Shown in pieces: positions 46,301 through 55,499 of a stretch of 64,000 bases of DNA. The stretch is from Clostridiales bacterium UBA4698 (lineage in GTDB: Bacteria; Bacillota; Clostridia; TANB77; UBA1234): NCBI GenBank assembly GCA_002404755.1, contig DHKI01000032.1, forward strand, positions 62,001-126,000. The letters run 5' to 3'. The position numbers and the translations under genes were made by a program. Numbering within the stretch: position 1 is the stretch's first letter; each line of letters starts with the position of its first letter. The notes under the pieces were generated by a model. That model was given only the letters and a program-made list of their open reading frames with translations. It made no database searches and was not told the DNA's origin.

Positions 46301-46605
46301 CATCAGAATCAAATAACCTAAACTTAAAAATATCAAAAGAAAAATACACAGGAAAAACATATGTTCCAACAGAAGAAGAATTCGAAAAACTAAGATTCCA
46401 TGTAAGAAAAACATTACGAAGTCTATGTGAAGAAATACTATCCGGCAAAATAAAAAATCAACCAGTAAAATGCAAAGGCAAAACGCCATGTACATATTGC
46501 GACTACAAAGTAATCTGCCAATTCGATAAAAAACTCGGCAATGATTTTAAAACATTACATGAAATGAAAAAAGAAGAAATCTGGGAACAACTGAAACTAG
46601 AATAA
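43306..46605 (+). CDS. addB: ATP-dependent helicase/deoxyribonuclease subunit B
   Basis: A 1099-aa subunit of the RecBCD-like AddAB enzyme for double-strand-break end processing. The N-terminal P-loop is IYGRSGCGKTYFAM (4-17). The second half has the nuclease domain with LSGKIDRVDIAKTEEGKYIR, then IIDYKSYSKEMK and the four-Cys Fe-S frame (YANCPFKYYLQYG, then CKGKTPCTYCDYKVIC). The start is TTG 43306, chosen because AAGGAGG lies upstream and the protein begins with the ATPase motif. A lipoprotein gene separates it from addA. Confidence 0.95.
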   Translation: MKIIYGRSGCGKTYFAMNEIKENIKGAYECPLLYIVPEQFSLTAEVDLSKIIGRGGIIKAEVVTFKRLCHRIYNEHGFKKDTLDTAAKTMLLYYIMSKNENKLKVLNGVSKNLGLVTTVSDMISEFKRYNVTPEILKSFTPKSEYLKMKLDDLIFIYEAFKEKNQGSYMDKDDEYTKMSELIKNSEIVKGAKIWIDGFDGFTPQELNIINELEKVADVSILLTLDDSDNNMFLLNKKTYQKLSKENNVEPIYLNEQKRFNNIELKHLEENYNSTFIKKYEEKTKNIDIRIEKNPYEEIENIAIKILEKVRDENLRYENIAIVTRNIDSYKNNFKMIFTKYNIPYFFDDKHELSAQPLITLVSMLLDICTSNYSYESIFNYLKTGLTNVEDVNDIDRLENYVLEWGIKGNTWLKEWTFGKSDLEKINQIRRQVIEPIVEFKNKFSKQKKVSEIARELYNFLIEIRAYENIQNKIKELKEKENPTETEIEITNTYIQVWNIFIKLLDEIVMVLGEEVVSFDRFKNILKQGIMQNQIGILPTTRDHVVIGDVSRTRNSNIKVLFVIGLNDGVFPMPYNDEGFINDNERNELLDGGVEIAKDTKMLLLEENFNIYKVLTTPTDELHLSYPISDTDGKALRPSEVINSLKRIFPNIKISSDVIAKETLKEKVNTINSTVPNLLNDIREELDGESKSEEWKKIYLWFAENQKERISYIEEGLNYKNTIEYISKESANKLYGNEMNTSVSKLETYANCPFKYYLQYGLNAKERKVYKLDTPDVGIFLHEIIERFSKYLLERNISFRDIEKEKSDEIVSNIVDDVLLDFKSNIMTSTNKMKQLSLKLKKLIKRVIWTIVLQIKESDFEVVASELEFGKGKKVNAIEIELENGQKVLLSGKIDRVDIAKTEEGKYIRIIDYKSYSKEMKLFNVYSGLEVQLITYMDAVDELEAMPGGILYLKLDDPMIKTSKNIGDEEIEEQIRKSLRMNGMIVANTRLIKAMDTEMTSESNNLNLKISKEKYTGKTYVPTEEEFEKLRFHVRKTLRSLCEEILSGKIKNQPVKCKGKTPCTYCDYKVICQFDKKLGNDFKTLHEMKKEEIWEQLKLE

Positions 46606-46624
46606 AAAGGGGAGAAAATCAATT

Positions 46625-47803
46625 ATGAAAAATAAGAAAATAGTATTAGCTATAGCAATAATTTTAGTACTTGGATTAGCTGGGTGTAAACTAAAAGATA
46701 ACTTAAATGATAATTACAAAGAAACAGAAAATGTTGTTTCTGGAGAACAACTTGAAGTTAAAATAAAAAATATAAATGAAGTGACATCGCCTAAATTTGT
46801 TATAGACGAAAGTTTAAAAACAGCTGAAATATTAAAAGATTCAAATAATGTAGAGTACGTTAAATTATCTAGCGGATATGTATTAGGTGCATCTCCAGAT
46901 GATAATAATCATAATAAGTTTTTTGAAAATTCACGAGAAATACTTCCATCAAAAATATACTTAAATAATCCAATCACAAAATACTATTATAATTACAATG
47001 GAGAGGTATATGAAATACCTATGGAAAAGTGCGAGAATGAAGATGAAGAAAGAATTGAATATCAAGACTATGAGTTGAAAGTTTATTTAAACACGGGCAT
47101 AGTAAGTGCATATGGCAAGACTGCACATTTTATGGATAATTCTGAAAAAATCTTTGGAAAAGAAGATGTACTAAAGCACTTAGTTATGACATCCAAAAAT
47201 GAAACGAAAACATATATGCCAATCTATGAATTTGATTTGGATGATGATTTAGAAACAGTAGAGTTTGCGATTTCACATCCGGAAATGGATCCAGGTGATG
47301 GCGAGTATACAGTTATAAGACCATTACAAATTGACAAAGATAAAAATTTAAAAGAATTTGTAGATATGGAAGTTTGCGGAAATATATCAAATTATAGAAA
47401 CGTGTTCTTCTCTCATTTGCCACATAGAGGAATTTCAATAAACAGTTTGATAGATAACTATATAGTACTTACATATTATATATACGACGAAACTGGTTTT
47501 ACATGCGTTCAAAAGTTAGCAAACGGAGATGATTGGTGGGATAATGACGAATATACTGAAAAACTAAAAGGGTATGCGTTTACATTAAATTCAGACATAG
47601 AGTTTATGAGGGCTGATTCAGATAACTATTATAAAGTGGATTATACTACATGGGGACAAAATGAAAATGCAGAAAAAGTGATGCTTCCAAAAGGAACAAA
47701 AATACATGTCCTAAAAATATTAGATAGTACAGGAAATTCAATAGTAGAAACATTAGACGGAACAACATATATGATAGCAAGCTTTGCGGGAATGACAATA
47801 TAG
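46625..47803 (+). CDS. Putative lipoprotein between addB and addA
   Basis: A 392-aa exported protein with a signal peptide and lipobox LGLAGC (Cys near residue 21). Thereafter an SGE-containing linker (ENVVSGEQLE) and a mixed alpha/beta domain of unknown family. It includes GYVLGASPDDNN, LTYYIYDETGFTCVQKLANG, and a C-terminal SH3-like stretch (EKVMLPKGTKIHVLKILDST). I do not recognise the fold. Its 19-bp and 31-bp gaps to addB and addA imply a joint transcript, although DNA-end repair and a surface lipoprotein share no obvious function. Confidence 0.7.
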   Translation: MKNKKIVLAIAIILVLGLAGCKLKDNLNDNYKETENVVSGEQLEVKIKNINEVTSPKFVIDESLKTAEILKDSNNVEYVKLSSGYVLGASPDDNNHNKFFENSREILPSKIYLNNPITKYYYNYNGEVYEIPMEKCENEDEERIEYQDYELKVYLNTGIVSAYGKTAHFMDNSEKIFGKEDVLKHLVMTSKNETKTYMPIYEFDLDDDLETVEFAISHPEMDPGDGEYTVIRPLQIDKDKNLKEFVDMEVCGNISNYRNVFFSHLPHRGISINSLIDNYIVLTYYIYDETGFTCVQKLANGDDWWDNDEYTEKLKGYAFTLNSDIEFMRADSDNYYKVDYTTWGQNENAEKVMLPKGTKIHVLKILDSTGNSIVETLDGTTYMIASFAGMTI

Positions 47804-47834
47804 AAGTTTCATATGATAAAAAGGAGCAAATTTT

Positions 47835-50800
47835 ATGAGATGGACTGATGAACAAAAAGCGGCAATTGACACAAAAAATTGCAAGTTGCTTGTTGCGGCT
47901 GGTGCTGGTAGTGGTAAAACTGCTGTATTGGTACAAAGAATAATAGACAAAATAATAATAGATAAAATAGATATAGACAAAATGCTTATTGTTACATTTA
48001 CAAATGCTGCAGCAAGTGAAATGAGAGAGCGTATTAGAGATGGCATATATAAAGTTTTAGAAACAAATCCTGAAATGCAAAGGCAACTTCTTTTGATAAA
48101 TAAAGCAAGTATAATGACGATAGATGCGTTTTGCAAAAAGGTTATTAAAGACAATTTCTTTAAGTTAAATCTAGATCCTAATTTTAGAGTTGCTGATTCT
48201 GCAGAAAATGAACTTTTAAAATTAGAAGCATTAGATGAGGTTTTAGATGAACTTTATGAAGAAGACGATGACAAAATAGTAGATGTCATGATGGCTTATT
48301 CAAACAATAAATCAGATGATAACCTAAGAAGTATTCTTCTAAACATTCATAGTTTTATACAAAGTTCTCCTTTTCCTTATGACTGGCTAAAAGAAAAATG
48401 TGAGATGTATAACGTAGATGAAAAAGATTTTGCAAAGACGGTCTGGGGAAAAGAAATAACCAGTTATGCACGTAGCGAAGTGCGAGGAATGCTAGACGAA
48501 ATGCAAGAAATGATTGAAGACTTGTCTTCAAATAACGAAGCAGCAAATTACTTATTAACACTTCAGGATGATGAGCTTTTACTAAAAAATCTTTTATATA
48601 ATTGTAATACTTGGGATGAATTTTGTGAGTACCTTTCGGTATGTGAGATTGCAAAATTAAAAAGTGCACCAAAGCTAGATAATGATACAAAAGAAGAAGT
48701 AAAAGAACTAAGAGAAAAGATGAAAGGCATTGTAAAAAAATATTTGAAAGAAGAAATATTCATATCAAAATCAAATGAGATACTTTCAGATGTCGCAAGG
48801 CTTTATGATACTTTAAAAATACTATCAGATATAGTTATAAGATTTGATAAAAGGTTTAAAGAAAAGAAAAATGCAAAAGGAATAATAGATTTTAGCGATA
48901 TGGAACATTTGTGCCTTGAACTTTTAAATGATAATGAAAGCATAGCAAATGCGTATAAAGAGAAGTACGAAGAAATCCTGATAGATGAGTATCAAGATAG
49001 TAACTTAATACAAGAATTTATACTAAACAAAATTTCAAATGGACATATGTTCATGGTTGGAGATGTTAAGCAGAGTATATATAGATTTAGACAAGCACGA
49101 CCAGAATTGTTTTTAGAAAAATATGAGACATATACTGAAGATTTAGAAAGCACTAGTCCAACTAAAAAAATCTTGCTATTTAAAAACTTTAGAAGCAACG
49201 AAAACATAATAGACCAAGCAAACTTTGTATTTAAAAATATAATGACAAAAGCAGTTGGTGAAATTGATTATACAGAAAAAGAATACTTAAAATTCGGAGC
49301 AAATTATTATCCTTGCACAGGAACGAAGGCAGAAATAGATTTAATAGAGAAAAAGCTTGATAAAGAAGAAATAGAAGAAGACTTAGAAAACGATATAGAA
49401 GATACTCCACAATTAGAAGGTAGAGTTATCTCCAAACGAATAGAAGAATTGGTTGGAAATTTTGAGGTATACGATAAGAAAAAAGAGATAATGCGAAAAG
49501 CAAAGTATAGTGACATAGTAATTCTTTTAAGAGCTACAAAGGGCTATGCAGATACATTTGTATCAGAACTTGCCAAAAGAAATATACCAGCATTTGCTGA
49601 TATAAATACAGGATATTTCGAAAACACAGAAGTGCAAATCGTACTTTCTTTATTAAAGATAATAGACAATCCATATCAAGATATACCGCTAATAGCAGTT
49701 ATGCGTTCACAGATAGGAGGCTTTACACCAGATGAATTAACTTCTATTAGACTTATAGATAAAAATGCTTCATATTATGAGACATTGCAAAAGGCTGCGA
49801 CTGGAAATAAAAAAGTAAAAGACTTTATAAACAAGTTAGATTCATGGAGAGAAAAATCAAAGAATATAAGTCTTGATGAACTAATATGGTACTTATACGA
49901 GGAGACAGGATATTACTACTATGTGTCTCTTTTACCAGATGGAAAAATAAGAACGGCTAATTTAAAGATGCTATTAGATAAAGCGACTGCTTATGATAAA
50001 ACAAGTTATAGAGGATTGTTTAATTTTATAAACTTCTTAGACAACTTAAAAGAAAGTTCAGGAGATATGGGAAGCAGTAAGCAATTATCAGAAAATGATA
50101 ATGTTGTAAGAATAATGAGTATTCATAAAAGTAAAGGACTTGAATTCCCGATTGTATTTCTATCAGGTACAGCTAGAAAGTTTAACACAAGGGATATGTC
50201 AAACCCAATAATACTTCATCAAGACTTAGGCTTTGGTGCCGATATCATAGATACTGAAAAAAGAATATATTATAGTAGCATGCCAAAGCTTGCATTAAAG
50301 CTTAAAACAAAACAAGAAACTTTATCCGAAGAAATGAGAATACTATATGTTGCATTAACAAGAGCGAGAGAAAAGCTAATAGTAACTGCATTAGAATCAG
50401 ATATAGGCAAAAAACTAGATAAATGGAGTAAGGGTGTAAATGAATATAAGGTAGCAAACAGTAATAACTTTGCTGATTGGATATGTAGTGCGGTAATAAA
50501 CAACGAAAATGATTTTGAAGTAAAGGAATGGTCATATAACGATGTGTTGAGACTTGCAAAAGAAGATGAAAATGAAGAGTGTTATGTAGAAACTATACTA
50601 AAAGGAATAGATAGTAGCCTAAAAGAGACAGAAGATTATAAATTTATAAACGATAGATTAAACTGGAAATACAAATATTCATATTCTACAAAGATACCTA
50701 ATAAGGTAACTGTTACAGAATTAAAAAGGCTAAATACAGTATTAGAACAAACAGATGAAGTAAGAATAACAGATATTGTGGAAAAACCGAGTTTCATGAG

Positions 50801-51305
50801 TGAAGAGGGAGAAAAAAATGCATCGGGAACCGCATATGGAACACTTGTTCATAACCTAATGCAAAGGCTAGATTTTAACAATCCAAATGTAAGTGAGATT
50901 ATAAAAAGTGTAAATGCAGATGAAAAAACAAAGAAATCGCTTGAAAAGCAAATAAATGAATTTCTACAAACTAAGTTTTATAGTGAAGTAAAGAAAGCTA
51001 AAAAAGTCTATAAAGAAGCACCATTTAATTTAGAGGTAAAAGCAGAAGAGGTTTATGATATAACGGATGACTCAAAAAATGATATTCTGATGATACAAGG
51101 AATAGTGGATATGTATTATGAGACTGAAGAGGGACTTGTGCTTGTAGATTATAAAACAGATAAGGTAGAAAATGAGCTTGAACTTATAAAAAGGTATAAA
51201 AAGCAATTAGACTATTACAAAGAAGCATTAGAGCGATTAACAGAGAAAAAAGTTTCAAAAATGTACATATACTCATTTAGTTTGAAAAAAGAAATAGAGA
51301 TGTAA
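47835..51305 (+). CDS. addA: ATP-dependent helicase/nuclease subunit A
   Basis: An 1156-aa UvrD-type helicase plus nuclease. It has Q-motif and Walker A in WTDEQKAAIDTK and VAAGAGSGKTAVLVQ (residues 3-33), DEXX in ILIDEYQDSNLIQ, GDVKQSIYRFRQARPELF, MSIHKSKGLEFPIVFLSG, and VALTRAREKLIVTA. The C-terminal RecB-type nuclease core is GIVDMYYETEEGLVLVDYKT. With addB it makes a Chi-controlled exonuclease. RBS is AAGGAG. Confidence 0.96.
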   Translation: MRWTDEQKAAIDTKNCKLLVAAGAGSGKTAVLVQRIIDKIIIDKIDIDKMLIVTFTNAAASEMRERIRDGIYKVLETNPEMQRQLLLINKASIMTIDAFCKKVIKDNFFKLNLDPNFRVADSAENELLKLEALDEVLDELYEEDDDKIVDVMMAYSNNKSDDNLRSILLNIHSFIQSSPFPYDWLKEKCEMYNVDEKDFAKTVWGKEITSYARSEVRGMLDEMQEMIEDLSSNNEAANYLLTLQDDELLLKNLLYNCNTWDEFCEYLSVCEIAKLKSAPKLDNDTKEEVKELREKMKGIVKKYLKEEIFISKSNEILSDVARLYDTLKILSDIVIRFDKRFKEKKNAKGIIDFSDMEHLCLELLNDNESIANAYKEKYEEILIDEYQDSNLIQEFILNKISNGHMFMVGDVKQSIYRFRQARPELFLEKYETYTEDLESTSPTKKILLFKNFRSNENIIDQANFVFKNIMTKAVGEIDYTEKEYLKFGANYYPCTGTKAEIDLIEKKLDKEEIEEDLENDIEDTPQLEGRVISKRIEELVGNFEVYDKKKEIMRKAKYSDIVILLRATKGYADTFVSELAKRNIPAFADINTGYFENTEVQIVLSLLKIIDNPYQDIPLIAVMRSQIGGFTPDELTSIRLIDKNASYYETLQKAATGNKKVKDFINKLDSWREKSKNISLDELIWYLYEETGYYYYVSLLPDGKIRTANLKMLLDKATAYDKTSYRGLFNFINFLDNLKESSGDMGSSKQLSENDNVVRIMSIHKSKGLEFPIVFLSGTARKFNTRDMSNPIILHQDLGFGADIIDTEKRIYYSSMPKLALKLKTKQETLSEEMRILYVALTRAREKLIVTALESDIGKKLDKWSKGVNEYKVANSNNFADWICSAVINNENDFEVKEWSYNDVLRLAKEDENEECYVETILKGIDSSLKETEDYKFINDRLNWKYKYSYSTKIPNKVTVTELKRLNTVLEQTDEVRITDIVEKPSFMSEEGEKNASGTAYGTLVHNLMQRLDFNNPNVSEIIKSVNADEKTKKSLEKQINEFLQTKFYSEVKKAKKVYKEAPFNLEVKAEEVYDITDDSKNDILMIQGIVDMYYETEEGLVLVDYKTDKVENELELIKRYKKQLDYYKEALERLTEKKVSKMYIYSFSLKKEIEM

Positions 51306-51366
51306 TACGATGTGGAGTGACTTTCTAAAAGTTGCTCCATTTTAGTTTTATAAGGCTACTTTTGGA

Positions 51367-51583
51367 TACAATTTAGCTTTATATATTTTATCTTCACAAA
51401 AAGTTTTCATTTTTTAGATCTCAAACAGCTTCGCCAAGCACTATGGATGTTCTTTAGCATGAGCAAGACAAAAAACAACAACAGACAAGACTTTATGCTA
51501 AGAACATCACATATTGCTAAGTGAAGAACTCGCCTTCAAAAATGAAACTCTTTTTGCTCGAATATATATAAAGCTAAATTGTA
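51367..51583. repeat. Long imperfect palindrome (about 217 bp)
   Basis: TACAATTTAGCTTTATATAT (51367-51386) is perfectly repeated in inverse at 51564-51583. Inside, CAAAAAG...GTTTCATTTTT elements pair, and GATGTTCTTTAGCAT (about 51447) pairs with ATGCTAAGAACATC (about 51508). It forms a long rod with a loop rich in CAACAACA. There is no coding frame. It may be a MITE-like element, a structured RNA or a strong terminator of addA. Confidence 0.7.
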
Positions 51584-51678
51584 GCAGTATTTTTAAATTT
51601 TATGGTAAACTTAGCAGGAATTTAAAAAAGTTCGTCGAATTTATAAAGTATAGGTTGAAATTTTAAAAAAATACTGCT
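51583..51678. repeat. Second inverted repeat surrounding the sigma-H-like promoter
   Basis: AGCAGTATTTTTAAA (from 51583) has its inverse ATACTGCT with preceding A/T residues ending at 51678. The sigma-H-like promoter of dnaG lies within the enclosed loop. Confidence 0.45.
51614..51642 (+). promoter_or_regulatory. Putative sigma-H promoter of dnaG-rpoD
   Basis: GCAGGAATT (51614-51622) and GTCGAATTT (51634-51642), with an 11-bp spacer, fit the sigma-H pattern (RnAGGAwWW, RnnGAATww). In Bacillus the homologous dnaG-sigA operon also has a sigma-H promoter. A TATAAT at 51711-51716 lacks a convincing -35 element. Confidence 0.6.
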
Positions 51679-51753
51679 AAAATATTACCGGTTTTTTTAA
51701 AAGGTTAAACTATAATGTAGCAATTTGGTAAGAATTTTGTTTTTGGAGGGAAA

Positions 51754-53562
51754 ATGGCATTTTATTCAGAGCAAGTAATTGAAGATGTTAAGGCTGCAAA
51801 CGATATTGTAGATGTCGTATCAGCCTATGTTACCCTAAAGCGTAAGGGAAGTGCGTACTTTGGACTTTGCCCTTTTCACAAAGAAAAAACAGGTTCTTTT
51901 GCAGTAACACCAGAAAAACAAATATACCATTGTTTTGGATGTGGTGAAGGCGGAAATGTTATAAAGTTCATCATGAAAGTTGAAAATATTGGCTTTAAAG
52001 AGGCGATAGAGTTTTTGGCAGAAAGGGCTAATATCACTCTTCCAACAGTTAATTATAATGATTTGAATATGAGTCAAAAAGAATTAATTGAAAGAGAAGA
52101 GAGCAGAAAGCAGATTTTAGAGATAAATAAAGAAGCTGGCAGATTTTTTTACAAAAATATAGAGAAATCTCAGATGGCAAAAGATTATATCGCTAAAAGA
52201 CATATCGATGCGAAAACAGTTGCTAAATTTGGGTTAGGTTTTGCTTTAGATGATAACGGTTTGTATAAGCATTTGTTATCAAAAGGGTTTAAGGAGAAAG
52301 ATATGCTTGCGACAGGACTTGTCGGTAAAAGCGAGAGCGGCTATTTATATGATAAATTCAAAAACAGGTTCATGTTTCCTATATTTGATGTTTTAAATAG
52401 AGTTGTCGCTTTTGGAGGAAGAACTTTATTAGACGAGAAAACCATGAAAGAGCAAAAAGTGCCTAAATATGTAAATTCGCCAGAAAATTTGCTATACACA
52501 AAAGGCAGACATTTATATGGTCTTAATATTGCTAGAAAGTCCAATGAAAAAATGAAACGAATATTAGTGGTTGAAGGATATATGGACGTTATATCTCCAC
52601 ATCAGGCTGGTGTGACAAATGTTGTTGCGTCTCTTGGTACGGCACTCACAGAGCAACAGGGAAGACTATTGAGAAAGTATGCTGAAGAAGTAATATTGTC
52701 GTACGATTCAGATGTGGCTGGTCAAAAAGCGATAATGAGGGGAATTGAAGTAATGCAGTCATTGGGAGTCTCAGCAAAAGTGCTCCAAATGGAAAATGCA
52801 AAAGACCCTGATGAGTATGTATTGAAGTTTGGTCCAGAGAGATTTGAAAAGTTAATAGATAATAGTATTTCAGCTGTGGAGTACAAAGTGAGAAATCTAC
52901 TTAAAGAATATGATGTGAGTGATATTTCTCAAAAAATAAAATTTTTGTCAAGTCTTGCCGAGATTCTATCAAAGGTTGATAGCAATATAGAAAGAGATAT
53001 TTATGTCGATAAATTTTCTAGAGATTTAAATGTTGGCAAAGAGGCAATTATTGCAGAGATAGAGAAATTAACGTTAAAACGAGATAATAAAATAAGGATG
53101 ATAGATCCAGTTAAACCAATTGCTAATATTAAAAAAGAAGATAAAGCAACACATGATTTAGAAAACATGATTATATATCTTTTAGTGCAAAAAGACCTAA
53201 AGATTTATATGAAGTTATCAGAAGTGTATTCGCCAGATGAAGCTGTTTCTGATTCACATAGAAGCTTAATCAAGAAATTGTATGACTTGTATGAAAATGG
53301 AGATATTAATACTAAGGATTTAATGCTGATATGTGAAAATGACGAAGAGTCAAACATTTTATCTGAGTCGATGATAAAAGAAAGCACCAAAGAAGATGTA
53401 GAGAGATTATCTAATGACATAATTAGAAAAATCGAAGTTAGCAAATTAGAAAAGAAGCGAAACGAGATTGTTAAGAAATTGGAAAAGGCAACAGCTGATG
53501 AAGAGCAAAAAGCTTTATGGGAAGAATTGCAAAGTGTAATTGAAAAACTTGCTAGACGATAA
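51754..53562 (+). CDS. dnaG: DNA primase
   Basis: A 602-aa primase making RNA primers on the lagging strand. An N-terminal zinc-binding domain (CPFHKEKTGSFAVTPEKQIY, then HCFGCGEGG at 39-67), the TOPRIM core (RILVVEGYMDVISPHQAG near 269-286 and LSYDSDVAGQKA) and a C-terminal helicase-interacting region are complete. RBS GGAGGG is near the ATG. It starts the dnaG-rpoD operon. Confidence 0.97.
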   Translation: MAFYSEQVIEDVKAANDIVDVVSAYVTLKRKGSAYFGLCPFHKEKTGSFAVTPEKQIYHCFGCGEGGNVIKFIMKVENIGFKEAIEFLAERANITLPTVNYNDLNMSQKELIEREESRKQILEINKEAGRFFYKNIEKSQMAKDYIAKRHIDAKTVAKFGLGFALDDNGLYKHLLSKGFKEKDMLATGLVGKSESGYLYDKFKNRFMFPIFDVLNRVVAFGGRTLLDEKTMKEQKVPKYVNSPENLLYTKGRHLYGLNIARKSNEKMKRILVVEGYMDVISPHQAGVTNVVASLGTALTEQQGRLLRKYAEEVILSYDSDVAGQKAIMRGIEVMQSLGVSAKVLQMENAKDPDEYVLKFGPERFEKLIDNSISAVEYKVRNLLKEYDVSDISQKIKFLSSLAEILSKVDSNIERDIYVDKFSRDLNVGKEAIIAEIEKLTLKRDNKIRMIDPVKPIANIKKEDKATHDLENMIIYLLVQKDLKIYMKLSEVYSPDEAVSDSHRSLIKKLYDLYENGDINTKDLMLICENDEESNILSESMIKESTKEDVERLSNDIIRKIEVSKLEKKRNEIVKKLEKATADEEQKALWEELQSVIEKLARR

Positions 53563-53602
53563 TAAATAAGGCTTTTATATAGAAGGAAGGAATGATTTAA
53601 TA

Positions 53603-54700
53603 ATGAGTGAGGAAATGAAAGATCCTAAAGATGTCATAAAACAAATTGTTGATAGTGCGGCAAAAAAAGGTACAATATCATACAAAGAAATAATTGATTA
53701 TCTTGAAAAGTATCAATTGGAAGCAAATCAAATCGAAAAAATTTATGACGGACTTGAGGCAGCTAACGTTGAAATTGTTGAAGATACAGAAGAACCAGAC
53801 TTTGAGGATTTAGAAGAAATTGAAGATGATATAAAGCTTGAAGATATGGATAATTTTGATGTTCCTGATACAGTGAGCACGGATGATCCAGTTAGATTAT
53901 ATTTAAAAGAGATTGGAAAAATTCCTCTTCTTACAGCAGAACAAGAATTGGAATATTCTAAAAAAATGATGGAAGGCGACGAAGAAGCAAAGAAGAAGTT
54001 ATCTGAGGCTAACCTTAGATTGGTTGTTAGTATTGCTAAAAAATACGTTGGTCGTGGAATGCTATTCTTAGACTTGATACAAGAAGGAAACTTGGGACTT
54101 ATAAAAGCTGTTGAGAAATTCGATTATAGAAAAGGATATAAGTTTTCAACATATGCAACTTGGTGGATTAGACAAGCTATAACAAGAGCAATTGCAGACC
54201 AAGCTAGAACAATAAGAATACCGGTTCATATGGTTGAGACAATAAACAAATTAATTAGAACATCAAGACACTTATTACAACAATTAGGTCGTGAACCAAC
54301 AATAGAAGAAATTGCAAAAGAAATGGAAATGCCAGTTGAAAGAGTTAAAGAAATCAAAAAGGTTGCACAAGAACCAGTTTCACTTGAAACGCCAATAGGT
54401 GAGGAAGAAGATAGTCATCTTGGTGATTTTATTCCAGATGATGATGCTCCGTCTCCATCAGAGCTTGCGGCATACACTCTTTTAAGAGAACAATTAGATG
54501 AAATAATAGAAACACTAACACCTAGAGAAGCAAAGGTTTTAAGATTAAGATTTGGACTAGAAGATGGAAAAGCTAGAACACTAGAAGAAGTTGGTAAAGA
54601 ATTTAATGTCACAAGAGAAAGAATTAGACAAATAGAAGCCAAAGCACTTAGAAAATTAAGACATCCAAGTAGAAGTAAAAAATTAAAGGATTATATGTGA
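53603..54700 (+). CDS. rpoD: Housekeeping RNA polymerase sigma factor (sigma-A)
   Basis: A 365-aa primary sigma factor. A shortened acidic region 1 (residues 1-90) is followed by region 1.2 ([16 protein letters not shown]), region 2 ([20 protein letters not shown] with [17 protein letters not shown]), region 3 and region 4 helix-turn-helix ([20 protein letters not shown]). It recognises the TTGACA/TATAAT promoters seen throughout the window. The gene follows dnaG by 40 bp, as in most Firmicutes. Confidence 0.98.
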   Translation: MSEEMKDPKDVIKQIVDSAAKKGTISYKEIIDYLEKYQLEANQIEKIYDGLEAANVEIVEDTEEPDFEDLEEIEDDIKLEDMDNFDVPDTVSTDDPVRLYLKEIGKIPLLTAEQELEYSKKMMEGDEEAKKKLSEANLRLVVSIAKKYVGRGMLFLDLIQEGNLGLIKAVEKFDYRKGYKFSTYATWWIRQAITRAIADQARTIRIPVHMVETINKLIRTSRHLLQQLGREPTIEEIAKEMEMPVERVKEIKKVAQEPVSLETPIGEEEDSHLGDFIPDDDAPSPSELAAYTLLREQLDEIIETLTPREAKVLRLRFGLEDGKARTLEEVGKEFNVTRERIRQIEAKALRKLRHPSRSKKLKDYM

Positions 54701-54740
54701 TACTAAATTTTAGTTTTTAATTTTTGTAGGGGGAAGTTAT

Positions 54741-55427
54741 ATGAAAGTTTTAGGTAGAGTTATATTATTTATCGCTATTGTTGTTCCAATAGTTGTTTGT
54801 TGTGTTACAATAAATAAAGTTTGGAACGATGAAGAAGATTATGAAAATGTAAATAACGGTAATGTTTTAAGCGGTGAAAGCGAAACAAGTGGTGACAAAA
54901 TCACGAGTGGAGATGAAAGTGGCAAAGTAACAGGTGTCACAGAAGTTTCAGGAGAGCTTGCAGGCGAACAATATATCAGTAAAATTGGAACACCAATAAG
55001 CAAAATATATACAGATGCTACAGTCGCAATAACAGTTGCAAATGTATATGATGAAGCAGATGAAAATTCAGAAGTGGTAGGAACGATTGAAAAATTCTCT
55101 GTTATCACAGCACACAAATATCCAGAAGGTTGGTCAAGAGTTACTAATGGAACAATATCTGGTTGGATGAGAACAGAAAACATCAACTTTCCAACAGGTG
55201 GCACATTAGATACATCAGGTAAGGATAACAATGCAAAAACTGGTAAAGTAACAGCAAAACCATATTTGAATATGAGAGCTAGTACTAATATATCAGCTAA
55301 AATCATAACAACTATACCTGAAGGTACAACAGTAACAATTAAAGAATCTACTAATGGTTGGTACAAAGTAACATATGCGTCATCTACTGGATGGGTATCA
55401 TCTTCTTATGTAAAATTAGATGACTAA
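54741..55427 (+). CDS. Membrane-anchored protein with two SH3b domains
   Basis: A 228-aa protein: one N-terminal membrane helix (residues 6-24), a low-complexity linker made of SGE/SGD repeats (about 41-76), then two bacterial SH3 domains, TVAITVANVYDEADENSEVV, and KPYLNMRASTNISAKIITTI with GWYKVTYASSTGWVSSSYVK. SH3b domains typically bind cell wall peptides. No catalytic domain is attached, so it may be a wall-sensing or adaptor protein. It is 40 bp after rpoD. A terminator follows. Confidence 0.88.
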   Translation: MKVLGRVILFIAIVVPIVVCCVTINKVWNDEEDYENVNNGNVLSGESETSGDKITSGDESGKVTGVTEVSGELAGEQYISKIGTPISKIYTDATVAITVANVYDEADENSEVVGTIEKFSVITAHKYPEGWSRVTNGTISGWMRTENINFPTGGTLDTSGKDNNAKTGKVTAKPYLNMRASTNISAKIITTIPEGTTVTIKESTNGWYKVTYASSTGWVSSSYVKLDD

Positions 55428-55445
55428 AAAATTAAAGTAAATACG

Positions 55446-55479
55446 AAAGGGACCTTATTTTATAATAGGGTCTCTTTTT
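55446..55479 (+). terminator. Terminator between the SH3 gene and comEC
   Basis: AAAGGGACC and GGTCTCTTT arms with one G-T pair and one bulge, around an AT-rich loop, with a T5 tail. Confidence 0.7.
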
Positions 55480-55499
55480 GCGTTTTAGAAAGGAATAAA

